From NCBI RefSeq assembly GCF_004346225.1, contig NZ_SMAJ01000001.1:186001-250000 (forward strand): 64,000 nucleotides of DNA. The letters are read 5' to 3'. A program made the translations under genes and the position numbers. A model generated the notes under the pieces. It made no database searches and was not told the DNA's origin. It worked only from the letters and a program-made list of their open reading frames with translations. Origin of the DNA: Paralcaligenes ureilyticus (lineage in GTDB: Bacteria > Pseudomonadota > Gammaproteobacteria > Burkholderiales > Burkholderiaceae_B). Positions 43,818-53,216 of the stretch are shown piece by piece; position 1 is the stretch's first letter; every line of letters begins with the position of its first letter.

Positions 43818-44633
43818 TCACAAATCGGCAGGCAAGGACACGTGCAGCCAATGCTGGGCAATCTTGTTGAGGCTGCCGTCTTTCTTGCTTTGCGCAATCA
43901 TGTCGTTAAGCACCTTTTTCAAACGAGGCTCGTTCTTGTTGAAGCCCACGTGATCGGGCGAACTGAACAACTGGAATTTCTGTTCGATACTGACGCTGGG
44001 ATTTTTGTCGATAATCGTGGCGCCCACATCATTGCCAACCACCATCAATTGCGCCTGCCCGGACAGGAAAGCGGTAATGGCGCCACTCGGATCGTCAAAG
44101 CGTTTGATGACCGCAGTAGGAGGCGCCACCTTGGTAATACTTAAATCCTCCAGCGTGCCGCGTGCCACGGCAACCGTCTTCCCCGCCAGGTCCGCACTGC
44201 TTTTCACCGCCAGTTTGGCCCTCCCGAAAGCGGCCAGATAATAAGGCGCATAGGCATCCGAAAAATCGATCACTTTGGCGCGCTCCGGTGTTTCTCCGAC
44301 CGACAGCAGCATGTCGGCCTTGTGGCCCGCCAAATAAGCCATGCGGTTGTCCCCTGTAACCTGAACCAGCTGGACCTTGGCCTTCAGCGCTTTGCCTATC
44401 ATGTCGGCCATATCAATGTCGTAGCCCAAAGGCTTCATGTCGGGCCCGATGGATCCAAACGGCGGATAGTCCAGAAATACGCCTATCTTTACCGTGCCGG
44501 TCTTGGCGATATTGTCCAGAGTGTCGGCCTGGGTCGGCGCGGTGTGCAGCATCCCAAGAGCCAGGACCATTGCGGCGCCGACGCTCAAAAGCGTTTTATT
44601 GAAAGATATCGAAATACGGTTGGTGCTGATCAT
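43818..44633 (-). CDS. Periplasmic amino-acid binding protein
   Basis: A 271-residue family 3 solute-binding protein. It starts with a signal peptide (ISTNRISISFNKTLLSVGAA, then MVLALGMLHTAPTQA, cleavage near residue 36), followed by IGVFLDYPPFGSIGPDMKPLGYDIDMADMIGKALKA, the phrases typical of polar amino acid binding, and DMLLSVGETPERAKVIDFSDAY. The start at 44633 has AGGGA about eight bases upstream; the frame extends 110 codons upstream into unrelated sequence. The family's own ATPase gene is missing next to it. Confidence 0.92.
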   Translation of the reverse strand: MISTNRISISFNKTLLSVGAAMVLALGMLHTAPTQADTLDNIAKTGTVKIGVFLDYPPFGSIGPDMKPLGYDIDMADMIGKALKAKVQLVQVTGDNRMAYLAGHKADMLLSVGETPERAKVIDFSDAYAPYYLAAFGRAKLAVKSSADLAGKTVAVARGTLEDLSITKVAPPTAVIKRFDDPSGAITAFLSGQAQLMVVGNDVGATIIDKNPSVSIEQKFQLFSSPDHVGFNKNEPRLKKVLNDMIAQSKKDGSLNKIAQHWLHVSLPADL

Positions 44634-44695
44634 GATGATTTCCCTTTTTTTAGCTCGGCGAGCATAAATACCAGTTAAAGCTTTCTGAAAATGCG

Positions 44696-45778
44696 TCATT
44701 GCAATCCCGGACCGGCATCGAACAGCCGGCACGCATGCGCGGGCAGCCTGGCCGCCACGGACATGCCCACATGCAGGTCGGGCACTTCGCGCGGCGTGGT
44801 GGCGGCCGTCAGCGAAAAACCCGAACACGCAATGGTGACTTCCAGCGACGACCCGACATCGCGAATGAACTGAATCTCGCCCGCGACGCTGTTGGCCGCA
44901 GCAGGGTCGGGCGGCAAAGCAGGGCTCAGGCAAACATCTTCGGGGCGAATAAGCAGTCTGCATGATTGATCGGTGGCGAGCTTGCGGGAATGGTCGATGC
45001 CGATCCGCTGGCCTCCGGCCAGACGTACGCTGTTTTCACCATCGGCCACCGCGGAAATAATATTTCCCAAACCGATGAAATCGGCCACGAACTCATTGAC
45101 GGGATTGCGATAGACCTCCAATGGAGAGCCGATTTGCGCAATCCTGCCTTGATGCATCACCACAATCACGTCGGCCATGGTCATGGCTTCGCGCTGATCG
45201 TGCGTAACCATGATGGTGGTGATCCCAAGCCGTTGCTGCAGGAGGCGGATCTCGACCTGCATCGCTTCGCGCAATTTGGCATCGAGCGCCGACAAGGGTT
45301 CATCGAGCAGCAGCATTTTGGGGTCGGAAGCCAGGGCACGCGCAATCGCAACCCGCTGCCGCTGCCCTCCGGATAATTTCGAAACCGGGCTTTGGGCCAT
45401 ATGAGGCAGCTGAATCAACTGCAGCAGATCGCTGACGCGCTGTGCCTGCTTGCTCTTGCCCGTACCGCGCAGACGCAGTGGATAAGCGACGTTGCCCGCC
45501 ACCGACATATGCGGAAACAAGGCAAGGGACTGGAACACCATGCCAAAATCCCGTTTGTTGGCGGGTACGTCGGTCAGATCGGCGCCCGCCATGCTGATGC
45601 GGCCCGATGTTGGAATCTCGAGGCCGGAAATCATGCGCAAGAGCGTCGTTTTCCCACAGCCCGACGGCCCCAGAAAACAAACCAACTTCCCATCGGGGAC
45701 AGTCAGGTCGACATGGCGAACCACGTCCACGGCGCCGAACCGCTTGCACAGGCCCTCTATGACCAGATCGTTGTTCAT
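44696..45778 (-). CDS. ABC transporter ATP-binding protein, PotA type
   Basis: A 360-residue ATPase with a C-terminal TOBE regulatory domain (about 280-360). Walker A GPSGCGKTT at 37-45, signature LSGGQRQRVAIARALA, Walker B MLLLDEPLSALD and the switch TIMVTHDQREAM are intact. Length and TOBE tail are like PotA/FbpC, so it energises the Pot-type permeases at 45843-47596. It could also serve the amino-acid-type permeases that follow, which lack an ATPase. The start at 45778 (MNNDLVIEGL) is preferred over a TTG 13 codons earlier. Confidence 0.9.
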   Translation of the reverse strand: MNNDLVIEGLCKRFGAVDVVRHVDLTVPDGKLVCFLGPSGCGKTTLLRMISGLEIPTSGRISMAGADLTDVPANKRDFGMVFQSLALFPHMSVAGNVAYPLRLRGTGKSKQAQRVSDLLQLIQLPHMAQSPVSKLSGGQRQRVAIARALASDPKMLLLDEPLSALDAKLREAMQVEIRLLQQRLGITTIMVTHDQREAMTMADVIVVMHQGRIAQIGSPLEVYRNPVNEFVADFIGLGNIISAVADGENSVRLAGGQRIGIDHSRKLATDQSCRLLIRPEDVCLSPALPPDPAAANSVAGEIQFIRDVGSSLEVTIACSGFSLTAATTPREVPDLHVGMSVAARLPAHACRLFDAGPGLQ

Positions 45779-45842
45779 GCTGCGCACCTCATGCTTTTGT
45801 TCCCATACCATTCGCAATGACTAAAGGTTGTTGTGCTGACCA

Positions 45843-46685
45843 TCAGAGAGAGACTCCCTTGTCACCCACCATTTTTTCCAGCAGCCAGATCAACACGAAA
45901 TCGATCAATACAATAAATACGGCAAGGGAAAAAACGGTCGGATCCAGCGATGACACCGTGCGGCTATAAAGCCATATCGGCAAGGTCATGCTGTTGATGT
46001 CGTACAGAAAGAAGGTCACCGTAAATTCGTTGAAAGAAATAATGAAGGCGAACAACATGCCTGCCAGAATGCCGGGGCGCATCAATGGCAGCACCACGTC
46101 GATCATGGCCCGAAAGGGGCCGGCGCCCATGGAGAGCGCCGCCTCTTCAAACTCGATGCCGATGCCGGCAATCGAGGCGGAGCAATTCTTCACCACAAAG
46201 GGCAAGGACAAGATCACGTGCGCAATCACCAGGCGAAACAGCCCAAGATCGACCGGAAGGTAGCTGAACACCATCAACAGCGATATGCCCAACATGACCA
46301 TGGGATAAACCAGAGGCAAGGCAATCAACTGCTCGATGCTTGCTTTCCCGGGGAAATCGTAGCGGTTCAAGGCATATGCGGCAGGTATCGATACGGCCGC
46401 AGCAATCAGCATGGTAGCCACGGCGACGATCAGGCTGTTGCTCAAGGCCTGCCCCATCGACAGCACGTCGCTGGCATCGGGTACGACAAACGTGCGCCAG
46501 GCGGCGTGATACCAATGCAGGCCATAGCTGGGCGGCGGGAACTGCAGCGTGTCGGACGCGCTGAACGACATGATGATCATGGCGATGATAGGCAGCGCGG
46601 CCAGCAGCAACACCACAGCGGCCAGAACGCTGGCCAGCCGGCCAGGCTCGCCGGGCATTGTCCGGCGCATCAGGCGAAGGCTCAT
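45843..46685 (-). CDS. ABC transporter permease, PotC type
   Basis: A 280-residue permease of the spermidine/putrescine importer family (binding-protein-dependent permease) with six hydrophobic helices and an EAA loop FEEAALSMGAGPFRAMIDVVLPLMRPGILAG. Pairs with the PotB-type permease, overlapping it by four bases (ATGA). Substrate is inferred from the cluster: a guanidino or polyamine-like compound. Confidence 0.9.
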   Translation of the reverse strand: MSLRLMRRTMPGEPGRLASVLAAVVLLLAALPIIAMIIMSFSASDTLQFPPPSYGLHWYHAAWRTFVVPDASDVLSMGQALSNSLIVAVATMLIAAAVSIPAAYALNRYDFPGKASIEQLIALPLVYPMVMLGISLLMVFSYLPVDLGLFRLVIAHVILSLPFVVKNCSASIAGIGIEFEEAALSMGAGPFRAMIDVVLPLMRPGILAGMLFAFIISFNEFTVTFFLYDINSMTLPIWLYSRTVSSLDPTVFSLAVFIVLIDFVLIWLLEKMVGDKGVSL

Positions 46686-47596
46686 TGAACACCTCCTTCA
46701 ATTTTTCGCGTACGCAACACCAGCTTCTGCGATACCGCCATCACACCCAACGTCACCAGCATCAGAATAACGCTGGCCGCGGACGCCGCAGGCCAGTTGA
46801 GCAAGGGCGCAATCTGGTCGCGTATGAGGACGGCCAGCATCGTGACGCGCCGCCCGCCCAGCAGCAGCGGTATGGCAAAAGCGCTGGCGTTGTAGGCAAA
46901 TACCAGCAAGGCGCTGGCCAGGATTCCCGGCATCGCGAGCGGCAACAGCACGTGACGCAATATCTGCCAGCGGCTTGCACCCATGGTGGCCGCCGCTTCT
47001 TCATACGTGGTCGAAACCGACTTCAGCGCGCTGGCCATGGGCAATACGGCCAGAGGCAACGCGGTTTGCACCAGCCCCAGCAATACGCCGTTTTCACGAT
47101 ACAGCCACAACACAGGCCGCTGCACGACGCCCAGGGCAAGCAAGGCGTTATTCAATACGCCGCCCGGGGCCAGAATGATGAGCCAGCCATAGCTTTGCAA
47201 AAGCAAATTGACCAGCAATGGCAACAGTACACCCGTCAACAGCAAACGGCGCGCCAGCGCCGACCGGGTGCGGGCCATTGCCATCGCCACGGGAACGGCC
47301 AGCAGCATGGCCAGCACGGTGCTCTGAAAAGCCAGGCTCAGGGTGAGCCACAGCGAGCGCGTGTAATAGGGTTCGAGCAGTCCGGCATAACTGTGCAGTG
47401 AAAAGCCGCTCCACTCGTGCCCCTGGACCCCGAAGCTCATGCGCAGCACAGCCAATGTAGCGATGGACAGCACTGCAAGAAATGACAGCACCGGCAACAA
47501 CAAAAGCCAGCGGCGCGCGGGAAAGCCGGGATCCGGCGCATCGTGTGCCCCAAGCCCGGCTTTGATAACGCCCTTTTTGGTCTGTGTCATTTCCAT
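46682..47596 (-). CDS. ABC transporter permease, PotB type
   Basis: A 304-residue permease with six membrane helices (first near 28-50). The EAA loop is TYEEAAATMGASRWQILRHVLLPLAMPGILAS. It forms a heterodimer with the PotC-type permease that follows. Seven bases separate it from the binding protein gene upstream, so the four Pot genes are one transcription unit. Confidence 0.9.
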   Translation of the reverse strand: MEMTQTKKGVIKAGLGAHDAPDPGFPARRWLLLLPVLSFLAVLSIATLAVLRMSFGVQGHEWSGFSLHSYAGLLEPYYTRSLWLTLSLAFQSTVLAMLLAVPVAMAMARTRSALARRLLLTGVLLPLLVNLLLQSYGWLIILAPGGVLNNALLALGVVQRPVLWLYRENGVLLGLVQTALPLAVLPMASALKSVSTTYEEAAATMGASRWQILRHVLLPLAMPGILASALLVFAYNASAFAIPLLLGGRRVTMLAVLIRDQIAPLLNWPAASAASVILMLVTLGVMAVSQKLVLRTRKIEGGVQ

Positions 47597-47602
47597 GGCA
47601 GC

Positions 47603-48697
47603 TTATGCGGAGAACATCTCGGTATAACGCCGCACCCATTCGCCTTGCACCACCGACAGGGCCTTGTCGTCGTGGACCAGGGCCTTCTCTGCAATCTGTT
47701 GCGCAGTGGGTACATAGCGCAGGCTGTCGGCCGGTACGACCGCCTTGGAATTCACGGGGCCATTCAACACATCGGCCGCCATTTTCCCCTGCACCGAAGC
47801 GTCAAGCGAATGGTTGATGAAGGCGTGGATCAGGGCAACATCGCCAGGATGCGATTTTGGAATCACCGTATACATAAGCTGGGCGGCAAACCCTTCTTTC
47901 ATGCCGTACGCGGCACCCATGTTGTACTCGGGCTTTTTGATGGCCGCCGGAAAGAACGCGGGCGAATAGATCCCGCCCAGGTCGAGCGACTTCGTGCGGA
48001 ACAGTTCGGCCACCTGGTTCGGGTTTTCGCCCAGCATCAAGACTCGGTCCTTGAGCAGCGCCATTTTCTTGAAGCCGGGCTCGATATTGCTTTGCGAACC
48101 ACCCGACATGCCTGCGGCAATAATGACGGTGTCGACCGCCTCGACAAAGCTGGGAGGGGGCAGGAATATCCGGCCGCTGTATTTTTTGTCCCACAAGGCT
48201 TCGTAGCTGTCAGGCGCCGCCTTGACCGTGGCTGTGTTGTAAATCAGGCCATCGGTCCACAGCAAATAGCCCACGCCAAAACCATTGGCGCCCGTACGGT
48301 AAGCCTGAGGCACATCCTTCAAATTGGGCAGGCGGTTCAAATCGGGCTGCATCAGCAGGCCCGCTTCGGCCAGGCCGCTCGCGCCCACTCCGGCCAACGT
48401 GATCACATCGTATTGCGGCTTGGTACCCGCGGCCTTCAGCTTGGCCACCATCCCGGAGGTTCCGTCAGCGCGATCGGCAATGACCTTCGCGCCGGTCTTC
48501 TCGGAAAAAGTGGCCGCAATATTGCGCAACGCCGCCAAGCCGGTGTCATCGGCCCAGGTCAGAAAACGCAGTGTCTTGCCCTTGAAGTTCTGCTCCTGGG
48601 CATAGACATTGACAAATGGCGCCGATATTACCGTTGCGGCCGTGGCAAGGCCCAGGGATTGAATGATCTGACGCCGCCGAGTATTAATATTTTGCAT
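47603..48697 (-). CDS. Periplasmic binding protein, PotD type
   Basis: A 364-residue extracellular solute-binding protein family 1 member. Its N-terminus RRRQIIQSLGLATAATVISAP has an RR pair and a signal peptide ending near YAQ (residue 34), so secretion by Tat or Sec is possible. FLTWADDTGLAALRNIAATFSEKTGAKV and the later GVGYLLWTDGLIYNTATVKAAPDSYEALWDKKYSGRI are typical PotD-family phrases. AGGAGAGAG lies two bases before the ATG. First confidently called gene of the importer. Confidence 0.9.
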   Translation of the reverse strand: MQNINTRRRQIIQSLGLATAATVISAPFVNVYAQEQNFKGKTLRFLTWADDTGLAALRNIAATFSEKTGAKVIADRADGTSGMVAKLKAAGTKPQYDVITLAGVGASGLAEAGLLMQPDLNRLPNLKDVPQAYRTGANGFGVGYLLWTDGLIYNTATVKAAPDSYEALWDKKYSGRIFLPPPSFVEAVDTVIIAAGMSGGSQSNIEPGFKKMALLKDRVLMLGENPNQVAELFRTKSLDLGGIYSPAFFPAAIKKPEYNMGAAYGMKEGFAAQLMYTVIPKSHPGDVALIHAFINHSLDASVQGKMAADVLNGPVNSKAVVPADSLRYVPTAQQIAEKALVHDDKALSVVQGEWVRRYTEMFSA

Positions 48698-48745
48698 AGC
48701 TCTCTCCTGTAATGGATGAGTAAAATTGAAGGCGAAACCGAGGGT

Positions 48746-48883
48746 TTACGCGACCTGCCGCAAATAGAGAAACCGATCAACAGGGCGTGGCAAATGTGGC
48801 GAGGCATGGCGCAAGGCCGGCAGGCTGTCCGGGTTGAACAGCGCGCCAGTCAGCAAGAATGACCGAGGGGGTAAATGCCGCAT
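48746..48883 (-). CDS. Possible 45-residue leader peptide of the ABC operon
   Basis: ATG at 48883 is preceded by GGAGAG with seven bases spacing, and the frame runs MRHLPPRSFLLTGALF to LYLRQVA then TAA, ending 48 bases before the binding protein start. I do not recognise the sequence. The Shine-Dalgarno, the placement and the proline/leucine/arginine-rich content suggest either a small protein or a leader peptide, but coding is unproven. Confidence 0.3.
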   Translation of the reverse strand: MRHLPPRSFLLTGALFNPDSLPALRHASPHLPRPVDRFLYLRQVA

Positions 48884-48976
48884 ATTGTCTCTCTCCGTAT
48901 CCGGGGAATTTTTGATTTTTCGGGAATAGCCGCAGTAACGCCCATTTCCCTTTCTCATGACTGGCATTCTTATGTA

Positions 48977-49006
48977 TTGCGATCGCCCCCACAATCGAAA
49001 TATAAT
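48977..49006 (+). promoter_or_regulatory. Promoter of the LysR-family gene
   Basis: TTGCGA (48977-48982) and a perfect TATAAT (49001-49006) are separated by 18 bp, about 60 bases upstream of the start codon. Confidence 0.6.
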
Positions 49007-49019
49007 CATGGCAGCCATG
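49007..49019. promoter_or_regulatory. Palindrome at the LysR promoter
   Basis: CATGG-CAG-CCATG is a perfect inverted repeat with a three-base centre. It begins directly after the -10 box, over the expected transcription start, the place for an autorepression site, and could also serve the divergent ABC operon. Confidence 0.5.
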
Positions 49020-49069
49020 CAAAATTCTAATGGCTTAATACAAAGTGATTCGTGCTAGCGGAGTTTTAT

Positions 49070-49969
49070 ATGAACAGGCTGCCGCCCCTGAAGGCCTTGC
49101 TGGTATTTGAAACCGTGGCGCGCCACCAGAATATTACGCGTGCGGCCAGCCACTTGTGCCTGACGCAAGGCGCCGTCAGCCGGCAAATATTGCTGCTTGA
49201 AGAGTATTTCGGTTTCCCCCTGTTCCAACGCCACGCACGCGGCATCACGCTCACCAGCGAGGGCGAATCGTTGCTGCCGACCCTGCGCGAAGCTTTCGCC
49301 CAAATCGAAGAAGTATCCACGCGCCTGATGCGCCGCCGTGTCGAGCTGACGTTGAAAGTGCCTACCTGCGCCATGCGCTGGATATACCCAAAAGTAATAT
49401 CGTTTCAAGCCGAACACGCCGACATTCCTCTGCAAGTGACGACAACGCTGCAGCACAGCGTCGATTTTCAGCGCGAAACTTTCGATGCGGCCATCGTCTA
49501 CGACATGCCGGTCGACAAGAACCTCCATGCACAATTGCTGTTCACGGAACAACTGACGCCCATGTGCGCTCCGTCTCTGCTCGATGGGCGCGACGCCATG
49601 ACGCAAGAGGACTTGAGCCGCATGACGCTATTGCACCCGACCAGGGATCACCGCGATTGGGAGGCATGGGCGCGTTACGCGGGCTTTCAGAACATCGATA
49701 CCGGGAGCGGGCAAAGCTTCGACACGCTGGACCTGGCCGTCAACGCCGCAACCCAGGGGTTCGGCGTCGCCATCGGCGATTGCGTGCTGGCCAGCGAAGA
49801 CATCGAGATGCAACGGCTGGTAAAGCCGTTCGATTGTGTCATGCCCGGCCAAAGCTATTATTTCGTCTACCCCAAGGCAAGCGCCAACCAGGAAAAATTG
49901 GCCGCGCTGCATTCATGGCTAAGCCGCTATTGCGTCGACAATACGCAGGCCGAGATCGTAGCGTTTTAA
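49070..49969 (+). CDS. LysR-family transcriptional regulator (GcvA-like)
   Basis: A 299-residue regulator with an N-terminal winged helix (LLVFETVARHQNITRAASHLCLTQGAVSRQILLLEEYFGFPLFQR, about 10-55) and a periplasmic-binding-like effector domain. The GcvA-type opening MNRLPPLKALLVFE is clear. GGAG six bases upstream supports the ATG at 49070 over the GTG at 49052. Divergent from the Pot-type ABC operon, so it probably controls that cluster; the inducer could be arginine or a guanidino compound. Confidence 0.9.
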   Translation: MNRLPPLKALLVFETVARHQNITRAASHLCLTQGAVSRQILLLEEYFGFPLFQRHARGITLTSEGESLLPTLREAFAQIEEVSTRLMRRRVELTLKVPTCAMRWIYPKVISFQAEHADIPLQVTTTLQHSVDFQRETFDAAIVYDMPVDKNLHAQLLFTEQLTPMCAPSLLDGRDAMTQEDLSRMTLLHPTRDHRDWEAWARYAGFQNIDTGSGQSFDTLDLAVNAATQGFGVAIGDCVLASEDIEMQRLVKPFDCVMPGQSYYFVYPKASANQEKLAALHSWLSRYCVDNTQAEIVAF

Positions 49970-50006
49970 TGCGGGGTGGTATCCGCCAGCCCTGTATCGG
50001 CACCCC

Positions 50007-50148
50007 TGTAGCGCCACCCCTTGTGGGTGGCACACAATCTTGGCAATCAAGATCGTATTGCATAGATGACAGGCACAAGGCCTGTCGCTACAGGCCTGTC
50101 GCTACAAGCGACAGATACGTTTGTAGCGGCACCCCTTGTGGGTGCCAT
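50007..50148. repeat. REP-like cluster of three units plus a half unit
   Basis: Plus unit 50007-50033 with stem GCCACCC/GGGTGGC; minus unit 50067-50092 with stem ACAGGC/GCCTGT, followed by a tandem half copy to 50106; plus unit 50122-50148 with stem GGCACCC/GGGTGCC. Two stems differ from the main form in both arms, so pairing is retained while the TGTAGCG head is unchanged. Confidence 0.87.
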
Positions 50149-50180
50149 TCGCGGCAAGCCATCCTAAACCGCAAAAACGG

Positions 50181-53066
50181 TCAGGCCAGCGCCTTCTCGC
50201 CCGCGTCCAGATACGCTTCTATCGGCGGGCAGGCGCAGACCAGGTTGCGGTCGCCATACGCGTTATCGACACGCGCGACCGGCGGCCAGTACTTGCCGGC
50301 GCGCAGGCTGGCGACCGGGTAAGCCGCGGTCTCGCGGGTATAGTCGTGGTGCCAATCCTCGACCAGCAGCATTTGCGCCGTGTGCGGGGCATTCTTCAGC
50401 ACATTGTCGTCGGCGTCCGCCGCCCCGCTTTCAACCTGGGCGATCTCGGCGCGGATGGCAATCATCGCATCAATAAAACGATCCAGTTCGGCCAGGCCTT
50501 CGGACTCGGTCGGCTCGACCATCAGGGTGCCCGCCACCGGAAAGCTCATCGTGGGCGCGTGAAAGCCATAATCGATAAGGCGCTTGGCAATGTCTTCGGC
50601 CGAGATTCCGCTGCTGTCTTTAAGAGCACGCATGTCCAGTATGCACTCGTGAGCCACGCGGCCGTTCTTCCCCGCATACAGCACCGGGTAATACTTGCGC
50701 AAGCGCTCGGCGATGTAGTTGGCATTCAGAATGGCGACTTCGGTGGCCTGCAACAGGCCTTCGGCGCCCATCAGAGTGATGTACAAATAGGGAATGGGCA
50801 AAATGCTGGCCGAGCCGTAGGGCGCGGCCGATACCGGTCCCACCGGCGCCTGCGCGGACAGCTCGCCCCGATCATTCAGCAGCCCGGGCAGATAAGGCGC
50901 CAGATGCGCCCGCACGGCGATCGGACCAATACCCGGGCCGCCGCCGCCATGCGGAATACAAAAGGTCTTGTGTAAATTCAAATGCGAAACATCGGACCCG
51001 AACTTGCCGGGCTGCGCCAGACCCACCATGGCATTCATGTTCGCGCCGTCCAGATACACCTGGCCGCCCGCTTCATGCACCATGGCGCAGATCTGCGTCA
51101 CGGCCACTTCGAAAACGCCGTGGGTCGAGGGGTACGTAATCATCAGCGCCGCCAGGCGATCCCCTGTCTGGGCGATTTTGGCCTGCAAATCGGCAACGTC
51201 GATATTGCCGTGGTCGTCGGACGCGACCACCACAACGTCCATCCCGGCCAAATGGGCCGACGCGGGATTGGTGCCATGGGCCGACGACGGTATCAGGCAA
51301 ACATTACGCTGATTTTGCCCTTGCGACTGATGATAGCCGCGGATAGCCAGCAGCCCGGCATATTCGCCTTGCGCGCCCGAATTGGGCTGCAGGCTGATCG
51401 AATCGTAGCCGGTGATTTCGCACAAGGCCGCCGACAGGCGGGCGATAAGCTTCTGGTAGCCCTTGCTTTGCTCGGGCGGGGCAAAGGGATGCATGGCGCC
51501 GAACTCGGGCCAGGTCACCGGTATCATCTCGGCCGTGGCGTTTAGCTTCATGGTGCACGAACCCAAGGGAATCATGCTGCGATCCAGGGCCAGGTCCTTG
51601 TCGGCAAGGCTGCGCAAATAACGCAGCATATCGGTTTCGGACTGAATTTTAGAGAATATGGGGTGAGCCAGAACGGCCGACGTACGCTGCAAGCCGGCAG
51701 GGATGCCGTGCTGCGGGGGTAAAGCCTCGCTGGCCGTCCAGGTCTTGCCCAGCGCGCGGGCAAAAATCTGCACCAGTTGCGTCACATCAGACACGGTCAC
51801 GGTTTCATCGAGCGACACCGCCAGTTGGCTCGCGCCCACCTGGCGCAAATTGATCGAAGCCGCCTGGGCACCGCGCACGATCGCCTGCGTGTGCTCGCCG
51901 CTATCGAGCAGCAGGGTGTCGAAAAAACTCGCGTTGCGGCTGGCCAGGCCCAGCGACTGCAGCGATTCCCGCAAATAGGCCGTGAGGTACGCCACGCGCT
52001 GGGCTATGCGTGTCAGGCCATGCGGGCCATGCCACACCGCATACATGCCGGCCATCACGGCCAGCAGCACTTGCGCCGTGCAGATGTTGGAGGTGGCTTT
52101 CTCGCGGCGTATGTGCTGTTCGCGCGTTTGCAGGGCCAGGCGCAGCGCAGGCGCGCCCTGGCTATCTTTGGACACCCCGACCAGGCGTCCAGGCATGCTG
52201 CGCTTGAAGGCGTCCTTGCAGGCCATGAAGGCCGCATGCGGCCCGCCAAAACCCAGCGGCACGCCAAACCGTTGAGCCGAGCCGATGGCGATATCGGCGC
52301 CCCATTCTCCAGGCGGCGCGAGCAAAACCAAAGCCAGTAAATCGGTGGCGACCGAGACAACGCCGCCCGCCGCGTGCACGGCCTCGGCAAGACCACGATA
52401 GTCTTCGATCGCGCCCAGGCTATGCGGGTATTGCAGCAACACGCCAAAACAATCGGGGATGCCTTGGGATTCGTCGCCCACGACGATATCTATACCCAGC
52501 GCTTCGGCCCGGGTGCGCAGCACGGCCAAGGTTTGCGGGTGACAATGCTGCGAGGCAAAGAACACATGGCTCTTGGAACGCGAACTGCGCCGCGCCAGCG
52601 TCATGGATTCGGCGGCCGCGGTTCCCTCATCGAGCAGGGACGCGTTCGCAATGTCCAAGCCCGTCAGGTCGGCCACCATGGTCTGATAGTTAAGCAGCGC
52701 CTCGAGGCGCCCTTGCGAGATTTCGGGCTGATAAGGCGTGTAGGCCGTATACCAGGCCGGATTTTCCAGAATATTGCGCAGGATGACGTTCGGGACATAC
52801 GTACCGTAATAGCCTTGCCCGATGTAGTTGCGAAAAACCTGGTTTTCGCCAGCCAGCGTTTTCAGTTCGGTCAACGCTTCGGCTTCGTTGCGCGGCCCGG
52901 GCAAATCAAGCACACCGCGCTTTAGGATGCTGGCAGGCACCACTTCCCGAATCAGGCTCTCCAGGCTATCCACGCCGATTGCCGCAAGCATTTTCGCCTG
53001 GTCAGCCCGGGCAGGCCCAATGTGACGAGGCACAAAATCGGTATGGGGATCTAATTCACGCAACAT
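50181..53066 (-). CDS. gcvP: Glycine dehydrogenase (decarboxylating), P-protein
   Basis: PLP-dependent decarboxylase of the glycine cleavage system, which moves the aminomethyl group to lipoyl GcvH. The 961-residue product has normal length for the single-chain form; the N-terminal [17 protein letters not shown] and [48 protein letters not shown] are standard, and the PLP lysine is in [18 protein letters not shown]. It is separated from gcvH by about 150 bases of REP-like repeats, although all three gcv genes have the same direction. Confidence 0.98.
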   Translation of the reverse strand: MLRELDPHTDFVPRHIGPARADQAKMLAAIGVDSLESLIREVVPASILKRGVLDLPGPRNEAEALTELKTLAGENQVFRNYIGQGYYGTYVPNVILRNILENPAWYTAYTPYQPEISQGRLEALLNYQTMVADLTGLDIANASLLDEGTAAAESMTLARRSSRSKSHVFFASQHCHPQTLAVLRTRAEALGIDIVVGDESQGIPDCFGVLLQYPHSLGAIEDYRGLAEAVHAAGGVVSVATDLLALVLLAPPGEWGADIAIGSAQRFGVPLGFGGPHAAFMACKDAFKRSMPGRLVGVSKDSQGAPALRLALQTREQHIRREKATSNICTAQVLLAVMAGMYAVWHGPHGLTRIAQRVAYLTAYLRESLQSLGLASRNASFFDTLLLDSGEHTQAIVRGAQAASINLRQVGASQLAVSLDETVTVSDVTQLVQIFARALGKTWTASEALPPQHGIPAGLQRTSAVLAHPIFSKIQSETDMLRYLRSLADKDLALDRSMIPLGSCTMKLNATAEMIPVTWPEFGAMHPFAPPEQSKGYQKLIARLSAALCEITGYDSISLQPNSGAQGEYAGLLAIRGYHQSQGQNQRNVCLIPSSAHGTNPASAHLAGMDVVVVASDDHGNIDVADLQAKIAQTGDRLAALMITYPSTHGVFEVAVTQICAMVHEAGGQVYLDGANMNAMVGLAQPGKFGSDVSHLNLHKTFCIPHGGGGPGIGPIAVRAHLAPYLPGLLNDRGELSAQAPVGPVSAAPYGSASILPIPYLYITLMGAEGLLQATEVAILNANYIAERLRKYYPVLYAGKNGRVAHECILDMRALKDSSGISAEDIAKRLIDYGFHAPTMSFPVAGTLMVEPTESEGLAELDRFIDAMIAIRAEIAQVESGAADADDNVLKNAPHTAQMLLVEDWHHDYTRETAAYPVASLRAGKYWPPVARVDNAYGDRNLVCACPPIEAYLDAGEKALA

Positions 53067-53082
53067 GGAAAGAACCTAACTA

Positions 53083-53210
53083 TGTAGCGACACCCCTTGT
53101 GGGTGTCATTGATGGTGATGATGAGTTCGTTTTTGTAGCGGCACCCCTTGTGGGTGCCATGGGCGGTGGCACCCACAAGGGGTGCCGCTACAACAAGGGG
53201 TGCCGCTACA
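53083..53210. repeat. REP-like cluster between gcvH and gcvP
   Basis: Plus units 53083-53109 (stem GACACCC/GGGTGTC, a compensating change) and 53134-53160 (stem GGCACCC/GGGTGCC), minus unit 53167-53192, and a half unit 53194-53210. They sit inside the gcvT-gcvH-gcvP unit and could reduce or protect the distal gcvP message. Confidence 0.9.
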
Positions 53211-53216
53211 AAAGAA

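Larger units (their letters stand above)
48698..49069. other. Divergent promoter region between the ABC operon and the LysR gene
   Basis: No well-supported protein gene. It holds a possible 45-codon ORF on the minus strand (48746-48883), a well-formed promoter for the LysR gene and a 13-bp palindrome just beyond its -10 box. I see no repeat of the REP type here. Confidence 0.6.

Noticed and set aside
43818-44963. 381-residue version of the amino-acid binding protein
   Set aside because: The extra 110 codons have no homology; the signal peptide begins at 44633 with a good Shine-Dalgarno.
53083-53210. Remnant insertion sequence between gcvH and gcvP
   Set aside because: No transposase fragment or target duplication; the units match the dispersed repeat family.
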